A stretch of 64,000 bases of DNA from CALDTK01 sp963837005 (GCA_963837005.1 CAWIMC010000020.1:434001-498000); one strand, 5' to 3'. Counted from the stretch's first letter, positions 43,721 through 51,783 are shown. Program-made: numbers and translations. The notes: a model not told the origin generated them from the sequence alone.

Positions 43721-45727
43721 TTACTCAGGTTTTGCAGGAGCGGCACCGCGCAAAGTTACCCGTACCCCGGCCCGCAAGTGCCGTCCCGGCAGCGGTCGGC
43801 GCTCGATGAGCTGGTAGTCGGCGTCAAAGGCGTTGCGCACCTCCACGTACGCCACCAGCCCCTGTCTCTGCCAAACCCCTTCGTACTGCACGCGTACGTC
43901 GCCGGTCTGCGAGGCGGCCACCACGTCGTTGATGCCCAGCGTTGCTCCGCGGTACCGGTGCATGTAGCGGACCTGCCACGCGTTTTGACGAAAGTCCACA
44001 CTCCCGAACGCACTGTGCCGCGGTACGTACCACAGTTGCTGCCCCTCGTCGATGCGGGGCAACTCCACGGCGCGCTGGTTGGTAGCCACCACGAAGTCAT
44101 ACCCGCCATTGATGCGCAGGGCCGTGCGCTGGCCCCAGGACTTGCGGAAGCCGAGGCGGGGCTCGAGTCCGGCAGTCGTGACGGCGGCAAGGTTGTAGGC
44201 GCCGAAGAAGTTTTGGTTGGGTTGCCGCGCCCAGAGTATCCAGTCTTCGACGCTGCGGTAGTAGCCGGTGAGGCCTGCCGTCCAGGCACCCTTTTGAAAG
44301 TCGCCGCCTAGCTCCGTGCTGTAGCCGGATTCAGCGCGCAGGTCGCGATTGCCGCCCGGCCGGTAGTAGCGATCATTAAAGGTCGGCGCGCGGTAGTCGC
44401 GACTGATGCGTGCACGTAGCGTGAGGCCGGGCTGTAGGCGATACTCCAGGCCGAGCGCCGGCGTGAAGCCCAACGATAACTCGCCGGTCCGGCCGTAGCG
44501 GGCGCTGGCCTGCACGCGTAGGTTTTGCCAGGCCAAGGCGTAGCTCCCGAGCACCGCCACCGAGGCCTCGCTCGGCCGGCCCTCGTAGGCGTCGTCGACA
44601 CGGGCGCGGGTGTAGCTGCCGGTGCCGCCCACGGTGAGGCTCTGCTGGTAGCGCAGCGGGATGGCCACCGTGACGTCGGCCAGGGCGATGTCGAAGCGGC
44701 TGCGCGAGTCGATGCCGGCGAGCGTGTCCCGGAAGTCGAGTCGCTCGGCGAAGTAGCCGGCCGTGGTTTTGAGGCTGTAGGTGCGCCGCTCGCGCCGGTA
44801 GCGGAGGCTAAGGCGGTGGGCGCCGTCGTCCTGCTCGGCGACGCTCTCGAACTGCGTGAGCGTCGGGGGGATCTGGCGCTCGGTGGCGGCGGCCCAGTAG
44901 TGGAAGGCCAGCTCGTCGCCGGAGTCCCAGCGGCGGTAGAGGTCGTAGCGCACGTTGAGTTGGCGAAGGGCAGCATTGGTCTGGCGCTGTTCGGGCAGGC
45001 TGGGGTCGGCGCGGAAGCGGAAGTCGTTGTCGGCCCGGCGGACATCGACGCTCAAGACGCTTTGCCACTGGCTGCGACCGTAGCCAATCTGCGCCGACAA
45101 GCCTTGCTCTCCGAAGGCACCGCCTGTAATGCCTACCGCCCCGCTCAGCCCTCGCCGATCCGTCGCCTGGTCGTCGAGGCTCACCGTGGCCGCCACCGCT
45201 CCAGATCCCCAGAGGGTAGCATTGCCGCCGCGCGTGAGCGTCACCGTTTGCGCCCCACCCGCACCCGGCAGCGACAACAAACTCCAGTCGATCTGCCCGA
45301 GACTCGGATTGCTGATCGGCAGGCCATTCCAGAGCGCCAAAGTCTGCGCCGCCGAGCCGCCGCGCACACTTACGCTCGACAGCGCACTCGGACCGTAATT
45401 GCGCACGTGGACCCCGCCTCGGTCGAGAACTTCCGCCACGGAATTCGCGCCGGCCAAGTCTGCGCTGCGCCAGGTCTGCCCCGTGCTCCCGATGGGCTGG
45501 AGGCGCAGGCGTTGCGCGGAGACAGCCACATTGAGACGCGCCAGCGAGATGCTCGTGTCGATGGCCGTTGGCAATGAGTCCAAGGCTTTCGCCAAAACTC
45601 TCGTCGCGGAAAACCCAGGGTGCGTTTTGGCGAAAGCCGCCCCAGAAGCGCCCAGTAGCACGAACCCCAGCACCAGCGTACAAACCACAACACGAATCAC
45701 GCGAGAAAATAGAAGAGCTTGCTGCAA
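43721..45727 (-). CDS. TonB-dependent receptor, BtuB-like
   Basis: A 668-residue outer-membrane receptor: signal peptide, an N-terminal region, a plug domain (about 65-170; SVAEVLDRGGVHVRNYGPSALSSVSVRGGSAAQTLALWNGLPI, TRGGNATLWGSGAVA) and a 22-strand barrel with conserved FRDYRAPTFNDRYY-like RISRDYRAPTFNDRYYRPGGN, ending VRVTLRGAA. No clear TonB box was located. With the DUF4465 gene it forms an operon that probably takes up a cofactor such as cobalamin. Its start is TTG (45727), supported by a TACCTTTG box 7 bases upstream. Two motif copies in inverted orientation (45584-45598 and 45624-45638) encode VLAKA and AFAKT around the signal-peptide end; another is at 43982-43996 (DFRQNAW). Confidence 0.87.
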   Translation of the reverse strand: MQQALLFSRVIRVVVCTLVLGFVLLGASGAAFAKTHPGFSATRVLAKALDSLPTAIDTSISLARLNVAVSAQRLRLQPIGSTGQTWRSADLAGANSVAEVLDRGGVHVRNYGPSALSSVSVRGGSAAQTLALWNGLPISNPSLGQIDWSLLSLPGAGGAQTVTLTRGGNATLWGSGAVAATVSLDDQATDRRGLSGAVGITGGAFGEQGLSAQIGYGRSQWQSVLSVDVRRADNDFRFRADPSLPEQRQTNAALRQLNVRYDLYRRWDSGDELAFHYWAAATERQIPPTLTQFESVAEQDDGAHRLSLRYRRERRTYSLKTTAGYFAERLDFRDTLAGIDSRSRFDIALADVTVAIPLRYQQSLTVGGTGSYTRARVDDAYEGRPSEASVAVLGSYALAWQNLRVQASARYGRTGELSLGFTPALGLEYRLQPGLTLRARISRDYRAPTFNDRYYRPGGNRDLRAESGYSTELGGDFQKGAWTAGLTGYYRSVEDWILWARQPNQNFFGAYNLAAVTTAGLEPRLGFRKSWGQRTALRINGGYDFVVATNQRAVELPRIDEGQQLWYVPRHSAFGSVDFRQNAWQVRYMHRYRGATLGINDVVAASQTGDVRVQYEGVWQRQGLVAYVEVRNAFDADYQLIERRPLPGRHLRAGVRVTLRGAAPAKPE
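45584..45638. repeat. Inverted pair of perfect hairpin motifs
   Basis: GGCTTTCGCCAAAAC (45584-45598) and GTTTTGGCGAAAGCC (45624-45638) are exact reverse complements 25 bases apart, able to form a 15-bp stem. This is the only such close pair in the window. Confidence 0.9.
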
Positions 45728-45734
45728 GGGAGCG

Positions 45735-45742
45735 CAAAGGTA
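45735..45742 (-). promoter_or_regulatory. -7 box (TACCTTTG) adjacent to TonB receptor start
   Basis: An exact TAnnTTTG on the minus strand, ending seven bases before the TTG start. If used, the message would be leaderless or nearly so. Confidence 0.4.
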
Positions 45743-45752
45743 GGGTTGGCTT

Positions 45753-45905
45753 CATGGGGGGATGGGAGGATAGTTTGATGGGAGGATGGGAGGATGGCTG
45801 TACAGACGTCCCGTGTCGGCCCCTACAGCCATCCTCCCATCAAGTCATCATCCAATCCTCCCATCGTTATCCTCCCATCGTTATCCTCCCCTCAGATAGC
45901 CCCCC
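45753..45905. repeat. GGGAGGAT repeats with inverted arms in a divergent intergenic region
   Basis: Direct GATGGGAGGAT repeats (45760-45800) face inverted ATCCTCCCAT repeats (45830-45895). GGGAGGATGGCTGTA at 45788-45802 is exactly complementary to 45824-45838. It occupies most of the gap between the divergent TonB receptor and SWIM-like genes. Confidence 0.8.
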
Positions 45906-45996
45906 ATGCAACGCTCACCCCACCTCAGACGTACTTAACGCTTCTTCGTTCCTTCGCGACCTTCGCGCGCCCTTTTCAAGTCCCAGTCGGGCCACT

Positions 45997-47781
45997 ATGC
46001 CAAACCTCTCTCCCAAAGTCCACGAGCTGGTGCGCGAGCAGCTCACCCCCGAGGCCCTCGCCCGCGGACGTAAGCTCTACCTCTCGAGCGCCGTGCGCGA
46101 ACTCCGCATCGACATCCGCCGCCGCCGCTACAGCGCGATCGTCGACGACCCGAGCCACGGCGCGGTGAGCGTCCGCATCGAGTACGGTAAGGAGGGCGCG
46201 AGCTGGATCAGTAGCCTCGACGGCAAAAATGCCCCCAACTGCCCGCACGTCGCGGCCCTGCTCACGGCCATCCGTGAGCGCGAGGCCTCGGAGGGCGACC
46301 TCGACGCCCTGCCAACGCTCGGGAAGGCCGACGGGGGCGCAGGCCGCGTCAGTCTCGTGGAGCACCTCCTCGAAAACGCTGAGCGCGACCACCTCGTGCA
46401 GGCCTTCAAGCTTTGTCTCAAGACCTACCCCGAGCTGCAGGGCGACCTCGTCTTCACCATCCTCGAGAATATCGACGACGACGGCGATTTTTACGAGGTC
46501 GTCGTCAAACTCATGGACGACCCCGAGGCCTCGGACGAGTACTCGCTGCCGCGCGAGGGCTTCGATCCGTACCGCCTCATGGACGAGATCAACTACCTCT
46601 ACGAGCAGGGCCGCTACCAGCAGTGCTTCTTGCTGAGTCGCGCCATCCTTACACGGACCCTCGGCAAGATGGCCACCGGCAGGACGCTCAGCGACTACGA
46701 GGTCGACATGACGATCTCGAGTTCGGGTCTCCTGTCCGACCTCACCATCCCCCCCGCGCCCGAGAACCTCGCCACGCAGGTCCACGAACTCGGCATGCGG
46801 CTCCTGCGTCGCTTCCCAAAGATCGAGCCGCAGATCCAGAGCTCGCTCGTGGCGCTGATCGACGACAGCTCGCTGCAGCAGGATGACTTGGAGGAGCTCG
46901 AGAAGACCCTGCGCCGCCGCTGGGAGCGGGCCCGCAAGGCCGGTCGCCGCGAACACCAGATCGCGGAGGCCGAGCAGCTCGCTATGCCGCTGGCGCTCTT
47001 CTACGCCCGGACCCGACAGTTCGACAAACTGCAGATCCTCTTCGATCGCCACCTCCAGAACCCACTGTTGCGTGCCCCTGCCCTCGCTGAGATGCTGCAA
47101 CACAACCTCCACGAGGTGGTGATGACCTACGTCGACAGCGCCCTGATTGCCCCGCCCGAGACGGTCAACTTCGAGGACCCCGAAGACAGCGCCCGCTGTG
47201 CGATGTACAACGACCTCGTGATGATGATCTGCGAGATGGTCGAGGACGAGGATGCCAAGCAGGCCCTCGTGCTCAAGGCTTTTAAGAGCATCGGGCACCG
47301 CGTGTACACCCTACTAGAGTACTACCACGAGATGGTGGGCGACGAGGCGTACGCCAAAACCCTCACCGATCTCGCGAAGCAACTCAAGCAGCCGGCGAGC
47401 CGCGGGAGCTACGTGGTGGTGACGAAGTATTTTGTGGTGCTGTGCGAGCAAGGGAAGTTCGTAGAGGCGTACACGACCTACCGCAAGCACCCTGTGATCG
47501 ACCCGATCGTGCTGCTCGACTACCTGCCCAACTTCCTGCCGACGTACGATAAGGAAATCTTTACGCCAGCCCTGCAGGCGGTGGTGGAGCTGCTGCCCGT
47601 GGTCGTCGAGGAGGGCCTGCGCGACCTCGTGAAGACCAGCATCTCGCGGCTCTGGGACATCGACGAGGAGCGCGTCCGCAAGATGCTCGACAAACACTTC
47701 GTCGAGATCGGCGACGATGACCTGGCCGATTTTGTTGACGTCCTGTTGGGCGACCTCGACACTGATGACTTAGGCCTGTAG
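45997..47781 (+). CDS. Large helical protein with SWIM-like N-terminus, unknown function
   Basis: A 594-residue acidic protein. The N-terminal 90 residues (VHELVREQLTPEALARGRKLYLSSAVRELRIDIRRRRYSAIV, then NCPHVAALLTAIR) resemble a SWIM zinc-finger domain in which the first CxC pair is lost and only a C-x-H is left. The rest is helical and TPR-like (YEQGRYQQCFLLSRAIL, FYARTRQFDKLQILFDRHLQ, CEQGKFVEAYTTYRKHP). No catalytic motif was seen. ATG 45997 is preferred over the upstream start at 45568 because that extension lies across the repeat region and the antisense receptor gene. The motif at 47346-47360 (GTAC loop) encodes AYAKTL. Confidence 0.7.
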   Translation: MPNLSPKVHELVREQLTPEALARGRKLYLSSAVRELRIDIRRRRYSAIVDDPSHGAVSVRIEYGKEGASWISSLDGKNAPNCPHVAALLTAIREREASEGDLDALPTLGKADGGAGRVSLVEHLLENAERDHLVQAFKLCLKTYPELQGDLVFTILENIDDDGDFYEVVVKLMDDPEASDEYSLPREGFDPYRLMDEINYLYEQGRYQQCFLLSRAILTRTLGKMATGRTLSDYEVDMTISSSGLLSDLTIPPAPENLATQVHELGMRLLRRFPKIEPQIQSSLVALIDDSSLQQDDLEELEKTLRRRWERARKAGRREHQIAEAEQLAMPLALFYARTRQFDKLQILFDRHLQNPLLRAPALAEMLQHNLHEVVMTYVDSALIAPPETVNFEDPEDSARCAMYNDLVMMICEMVEDEDAKQALVLKAFKSIGHRVYTLLEYYHEMVGDEAYAKTLTDLAKQLKQPASRGSYVVVTKYFVVLCEQGKFVEAYTTYRKHPVIDPIVLLDYLPNFLPTYDKEIFTPALQAVVELLPVVVEEGLRDLVKTSISRLWDIDEERVRKMLDKHFVEIGDDDLADFVDVLLGDLDTDDLGL

Positions 47782-47793
47782 CGCTTCTGGCCC

Positions 47794-47801
47794 TACCTTT
47801 G
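47794..47801 (+). promoter_or_regulatory. -7 box (TACCTTTG) upstream of metF
   Basis: An exact TAnnTTTG 123 bases upstream of the metF start, right after the preceding gene. No clear -33 TTG was seen. Confidence 0.35.
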
Positions 47802-47876
47802 CGGCCCATTAGTGAGGCTTCCTCAACGGCTTCTTAATCCCACGCCCTCGCTACGTCCTCCGGCACGTCGTTTGGG

Positions 47877-47891
47877 GGCTTTCGCCAAAAC
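47877..47891 (-). repeat. Intergenic perfect hairpin motif copy in the metF leader
   Basis: GGCTTTCGCCAAAAC ends 32 bases before the metF ATG, between the likely promoter and the start codon. Confidence 0.9.
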
Positions 47892-47923
47892 CATAGCCAC
47901 GCCAACTGGTTCGGCTACTGCTT

Positions 47924-48886
47924 ATGAAGGTAACCGACTATTTTGACGCCGCCAACGGCCAATCGCTCGTCTCTTACGAGGTCTTGCCACCGCTCAAGGG
48001 CGGCAGCATGAAGTCCATCTTCGACACGCTGGACCCGCTGATGGAGTTCAAGCCGCCCTTCGTAGACGTAACCTACCACCGCGAGGACTTCGAGTACGTC
48101 AAGCGCCCCGGTGGCCATTACGAGAAGACGGCCATCCGCAAACGTCCGGGTACGGTTGGGATTTGTGCGTCGATCATGCACCGCTACGGTGTCGACGCTG
48201 TGCCGCACCTGCTGTGTGGAGGCTTTTCGGCCGCCGAGACAGAAAACGTCCTGATCGACCTCGCCTTCCTGGGCATCCACAACGTGCTCGCCCTGCGCGG
48301 GGACGCTCGTCACTTCGACGGGAAGTTTATCCCCGAGGACGACGGACACCACTACGCCGTAGACCTCGTCAAGCAAATTGCCGACATCAACAATGGCAAG
48401 TACCTCGACGACCACATCTCGCAAGCCGAACTCGAGACCGACTTTTGCATTGGTGTCGCAGGCTACCCCGAGAAGCACTTCGAGGCCCCTAATCCGCACG
48501 TCGACCTCAAGTTCCTCAAGCAGAAGGTCGAGGCGGGTGCAGACTACATCGTGACGCAGATGTTCTTCGACAACGCAGTGTATTTCAAGTTCGTCGAGGA
48601 CTGCCGCGCTGAGGGTATCAACGTCCCGATCGTGCCAGGGCTCAAGCCACTTACGAAGGCCTACCAGCTCACTAGCATTCCGCGCTTGTTCTACCTCAAC
48701 CTACCCAAGGATTTCGTCCACGCCATCGAGGATGCCAAGGGCGATAAGAAGGCCATTCACCAGGTTGGGACGGAGTGGTGTATCCAGCAGTCGAAGGAAC
48801 TGAAGGCGGCGGGTGTGCCGTGTCTGCACTACTATACGATGGGCGACGTCAAGACGATTCGAGCTATTGTGGAGGAGGTGTTTTAG
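47924..48886 (+). CDS. metF: Methylenetetrahydrofolate reductase
   Basis: A 320-residue FAD-dependent TIM-barrel enzyme that reduces 5,10-methylene-THF to 5-methyl-THF for methionine synthesis. Motifs: SLVSYEVLPPLKGGSMKSIF (catalytic Glu region), FVDVTYHRED, YGVDAVPHLLCGGFSAAETENVLIDLAFLGIHNVLALRGDAR (cofactor site), GYPEKHFEAPN, KVEAGADYIVTQMFFDN and VPIVPGLKPLT. Length is typical. It stands alone, with no metH nearby. An 18-bp tandem repeat begins 27 bases after its stop. Confidence 0.95.
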   Translation: MKVTDYFDAANGQSLVSYEVLPPLKGGSMKSIFDTLDPLMEFKPPFVDVTYHREDFEYVKRPGGHYEKTAIRKRPGTVGICASIMHRYGVDAVPHLLCGGFSAAETENVLIDLAFLGIHNVLALRGDARHFDGKFIPEDDGHHYAVDLVKQIADINNGKYLDDHISQAELETDFCIGVAGYPEKHFEAPNPHVDLKFLKQKVEAGADYIVTQMFFDNAVYFKFVEDCRAEGINVPIVPGLKPLTKAYQLTSIPRLFYLNLPKDFVHAIEDAKGDKKAIHQVGTEWCIQQSKELKAAGVPCLHYYTMGDVKTIRAIVEEVF

Positions 48887-48913
48887 AGAGGGCGCTCGCT
48901 TCGCTTGCTAATT

Positions 48914-49055
48914 GGGCGCTGCGCCTAGATGGGCGGCTGCGCCTAGATGGGCGGCTGCGCCTAGATGGGCGGCTGCGCCTAGATGGGCGGCTGCGCCTAG
49001 ATGGGCGGCTGCGCCTAGATGGGCGGCTGCGCCTAGATGGGCGGCTGCGCTAGAT
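48914..49055. repeat. 18-bp tandem repeat array downstream of metF
   Basis: Eight head-to-tail copies of GGGCGGCTGCGCCTAGAT: six perfect units from 48931 to 49038, with a 17-base variant on each side. There are no spacers. The neighbouring bases include GC-rich short palindromes (GCGCCTAGATGGGCGG), but no coding role is likely. Confidence 0.95.
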
Positions 49056-49108
49056 GGGAGTGGTCAATTGCTTTGATATTTAGGTTAGGCTTGGCACTGT
49101 AGTGTCGC

Positions 49109-49798
49109 TTAGTGTTCGGCCCGGTACCTAAGCTTGCGCTCTAGGCGGCGAAGTTGGACTTCGGACAGGTTGGGATTGGAGAGATTGTCTATGCCGTTTG
49201 GATAGATCGCTTGCAGCTGTTCGTAGCGTGCTATTTGTCGCTCGGTGATGCGGATCATCTCCTGGGCTTTGGTGGCTTTGTTGTCTGCCCTTCGTATTCT
49301 CCATCCTACGCTGGCCTGGAGGTAGATGTGAGCTTCCTTCACCCCCGTTGACTCGTCCATGAGGTCGCCACCTAGGCCCCCGCCCATCGACCAGTAGAAG
49401 CCGCTGAGCTCCGCGCCGGAGAAGCCCATGGAGACGCCGACGATCATCCGGTCGATATGGCTGGGCAGTAGGTCGTTGGCGTACCTGCGGGTGTCACGTT
49501 GGAGGTAGGTCCCGAGGTAGAAGTCCTCGAAGAGGCCGGGGGTGGTGGTCGGGTAGTACTTCCCGATCACCCTCGCGCGCGCGCCACTCGTCTCGCGGCT
49601 ACTCCACATACTGCGTTCGGCCGGGAGTAGGGCCGCGCCCGAGAGTTCGACGGCGATGCGCTGATTGAGGGGAAGCTCGATCGCGAGGTTGGGCGCGGAG
49701 ATGGCTAGGTCCAGGAGGTTGGTGGAAACCTGCACGTACTGCCCGTAACAGGTTTTGCTGAAAAGCGAAAGAATGAAAACTGCTAGAAGCTTTGTCAT
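49109..49798 (-). CDS. Outer-membrane beta-barrel paralogue 1
   Basis: A 229-residue exported protein: signal ending CYGQ, then YVQVSTNLLDLAISAPNLAIELPLNQRIAVELSGA, which is the DUF3575-like opening shared with the next two genes upstream. Beta-strand alternation continues (GKYYPTTTPGLFEDFYLGTYLQRD, SMGFSGAELSGFYWSMGGGLG) and a charged helical tail follows (KATKAQEMIRITERQIARYEQLQ). It is probably a small outer-membrane barrel. The variant motif at 49752-49766 (GCT/AGC stem) encodes LFSKTCYG at the signal cleavage site. It is the last of three tandem paralogues. Confidence 0.72.
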   Translation of the reverse strand: MTKLLAVFILSLFSKTCYGQYVQVSTNLLDLAISAPNLAIELPLNQRIAVELSGAALLPAERSMWSSRETSGARARVIGKYYPTTTPGLFEDFYLGTYLQRDTRRYANDLLPSHIDRMIVGVSMGFSGAELSGFYWSMGGGLGGDLMDESTGVKEAHIYLQASVGWRIRRADNKATKAQEMIRITERQIARYEQLQAIYPNGIDNLSNPNLSEVQLRRLERKLRYRAEH

Positions 49799-49839
49799 GA
49801 CTTCGATTTAAGCTTACACAAAGAATAGTACTGCTCGTG

Positions 49840-50583
49840 CTACTGCCCCAGCCGCTGCCGCCGTAACTCCTCTCTCCGCAGCTCCAACTCACTCATGTTC
49901 TGCTGGACGCGGTCGCGCATCTCCGCCTCCTCGATCTCGAGTTGCTTTTCGTAGGCGTCTTTCTCGGCGCGACCTGTCTTATTGTAGAGCCGCAGGCCCA
50001 TGCTCACGCGACCGTACACGTCGATCGGGAGCCGGAGGAACTCCGCGTCGTCGGTGTCGAAGATCTCGCCACCCGGCCCGAGCGCGTCCGAGGTGTAGGT
50101 CTTTTCATTGACGAAATGTCGGCCGATCCCGAGCGAGAAGCCGTAGTAGAAGCCGTCCTTCCCGACGGCCGCGTGCCCGATGCCGAAGCCGATGGTACTG
50201 CGGACGCGCTCGAAGTCGCGCTGGTCTCGGCGTTCGCCCTCCTCGATGAAGTCCGTGAAGGTGAACTTGCTGTTGCGGGCGTACACAAAGCCGTAAAAGC
50301 CCTCGTGCGGCTTGGCGGCGTCGAAGTACTTCTTGCCGACCACCCCGAGGCGGTAGCCCTCCGAGTCGTAGTCCGGGGTCCAGAAGCGCTGCCCCTTGAC
50401 GAGCACAGCGGCCTCCGGCTCGATGGCGAAGTGGTTGTTGAGCGGAATCTCAGCCTCGAGCTTGAAGACCCCGAAGATGAGGCTGGCGGGATTGGTAGAA
50501 ATTTGGGTGTACTGCGCATGGGCGAGGGCCGCTATGGCGGCGAGACCAATGGTAAGCAGGACGCGGGACAGGAGGAGGAACAT
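49840..50583 (-). CDS. Outer-membrane beta-barrel paralogue 2
   Basis: A 247-residue paralogue: signal ending ALAHAQ, then YTQISTNPASLIFGVFKLEAEIPLNNHFAIEPEAAV, the family opening, barrel-like strands (KEGFYGFVYARNSKFTFTDF, IGFGIGHAAVGKDGFYYGFSLGIGRHF, VYGRVSMGLRLYNK) and a charged C-terminal helix (EKDAYEKQLEIEEAEMRDRVQQNMSELELRREELRRQ). The helical tail is absent from paralogue 3. It is probably an outer-membrane or periplasm-facing barrel. No hairpin motif was found in it. Confidence 0.72.
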   Translation of the reverse strand: MFLLLSRVLLTIGLAAIAALAHAQYTQISTNPASLIFGVFKLEAEIPLNNHFAIEPEAAVLVKGQRFWTPDYDSEGYRLGVVGKKYFDAAKPHEGFYGFVYARNSKFTFTDFIEEGERRDQRDFERVRSTIGFGIGHAAVGKDGFYYGFSLGIGRHFVNEKTYTSDALGPGGEIFDTDDAEFLRLPIDVYGRVSMGLRLYNKTGRAEKDAYEKQLEIEEAEMRDRVQQNMSELELRREELRRQRLGQ

Positions 50584-50673
50584 GGGTTGATTGTTTGATG
50601 GGAGTGGAGATGCAATTGCAGCGCACGAAAAGCAGGACCCCGTGGCAGCGTAGTGAAAATTGTCAATTGAAAA

Positions 50674-51288
50674 TTACTTCCTCCGGAAGCGCCAGCCTAT
50701 ACTGACGTTGACCACGCCGTCGACGCGCTGCTCGTCGCTGAACGCCTCCACGTAGAGCGTCCCGAAAGAATTCTGGGGCCCGTTGTTCCGAGCCTTGGTC
50801 GTGAACGTGCGCCCGATGCCCAGCTCGGCGCTGAACGTGAGCCCGGCCTTGGTCTCGTGGAGGTAGCCCAGGCCAATCCCGCCGGAAGTGCTATTGACGG
50901 TGAAGTCGTAACCGTCGTTGAAGTCAAAAAAGAAAAGGTCTTGGTCCTCGCCGTCGGAGCTCAACCGGTTGCTGCGATAGCGGAGGTAGGCCATCGGGAA
51001 AAAGCCCCGCTGTTCGCCGTCCTGCCGCAGGAAGTAGCGTCCGCGCAAGGAGAGTTGCGAGCCACCGATCCGGTCTTCCTTCGTGTCTAAGGCATTGTAC
51101 CCAGCCACGAAAGAGCCGTTGGCGACCAGCGAGAATTGCGGTCCGACGGGAACTTCGACGCTGAGGTTCGGGAAGCCGAGGATGAGGGAGGCCGGGTCGG
51201 TGCTGAGGCCGACGTACTGGGCTAACAGGGTGGAGGGTGCGGCCGCGAAAGCCAGGAAGAAAACGGTGAGGAGGGCGTAGATGCGCAT
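50674..51288 (-). CDS. Outer-membrane beta-barrel paralogue 3
   Basis: A 204-residue paralogue: signal ending STLLAQ, then YVGLSTDPASLILGFPNLSVEVPVGPQFSLVANGSF, barrel strands (GGSQLSLRGRYFLRQDGEQRGFFPMAYLRYRSNR, GGIGLGYLHETKAGLTFSAELGIGRTF) and a C-terminal VVNVSIGWRFRRK that ends in the aromatic-rich last strand typical of barrels. First gene of the triplet by transcription order; gaps between the three genes are 90 and 41 bases, so they may be cotranscribed or arise from tandem duplication. Confidence 0.72.
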   Translation of the reverse strand: MRIYALLTVFFLAFAAAPSTLLAQYVGLSTDPASLILGFPNLSVEVPVGPQFSLVANGSFVAGYNALDTKEDRIGGSQLSLRGRYFLRQDGEQRGFFPMAYLRYRSNRLSSDGEDQDLFFFDFNDGYDFTVNSTSGGIGLGYLHETKAGLTFSAELGIGRTFTTKARNNGPQNSFGTLYVEAFSDEQRVDGVVNVSIGWRFRRK

Positions 51289-51410
51289 GGGTGATGGTGT
51301 TTTGATGGGTCAAAGAGACGCCTTCACTCGGGTGGGCCTGTGTCGATGTTCGCACAATCGATTTGGGGGAGTTGCAGATTTCGCAACTCACAGTTGTGCT
51401 GGGAGGGGGC

Positions 51411-51425
51411 GGCTTTCGCCAAAAC
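51411..51425 (-). repeat. Intergenic perfect hairpin motif copy upstream of HEPN-like cassette
   Basis: GGCTTTCGCCAAAAC lies 76 bases before the first gene of the two-gene cassette, just upstream of a TACCTTG box at 51436-51442. Confidence 0.9.
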
Positions 51426-51501
51426 CCGACCCCGCGCCATGGCCTACCTTGCGGGACGGCGCGCGGGGGAACTGCACTACCCACCCCGGCGTTGGTAGCG
51501 T

Positions 51502-51783
51502 ATGCTCGACGAAAGAACCGTATCCGAAATCCTCGCGCCCGTGCGGGAGTACGTCACGAAGGAATTGGGAGTCGTCGCCAACTGGCGGCACACAGTCGAC
51601 GAGGACTTTGATGGCATCCGAGGGATCATCATCAGGCTGGATGTATTCCCAAACCAGGGGGTCACCAAAGAAGACTATGGAAAAATCGATGATGCCGTAT
51701 GGGAGGCCATCCGCGGGAATCCATTGACAGACACCTACTTTCCGTACGTTGAGTTCAATGCTCTTCAGCAGGTCCCAGCCTAG
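51502..51783 (+). CDS. Small hypothetical protein paired with HEPN-like protein
   Basis: A 93-residue acidic protein (MLDERTVSEILAPVREYVTKELG, then GIIIRLDVFPNQGVTKEDYGKIDDAVWEAIRGNPLTDTYFPYVEF). I do not recognise the family. The nucleotidyltransferase GSxxxGxxxxxSDxD motif of MNT antitoxins is absent. Its stop TAG is followed directly by the ATG of the next gene, so the two are surely cotranscribed and probably work together. Confidence 0.7.
   Translation: MLDERTVSEILAPVREYVTKELGVVANWRHTVDEDFDGIRGIIIRLDVFPNQGVTKEDYGKIDDAVWEAIRGNPLTDTYFPYVEFNALQQVPA

Noticed and set aside
44520..44536. GTTTTGCCAGGCC as a further hairpin motif copy
   Set aside because: GCC/GGC could pair but only one base is left for the loop; the GNRA tetraloop is missing.
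45728..45996. Cobalamin riboswitch upstream of the TonB receptor
   Set aside because: I looked for the conserved riboswitch core and found only minisatellite-like repeats and a -7 box adjacent to the start.
45976..47298. 440-codon minus-strand ORF
   Set aside because: Antisense shadow of the SWIM-like gene; no signal, motif or start context.
48914..49055. CRISPR array
   Set aside because: The 18-base units are contiguous with no spacers and no cas genes are nearby.
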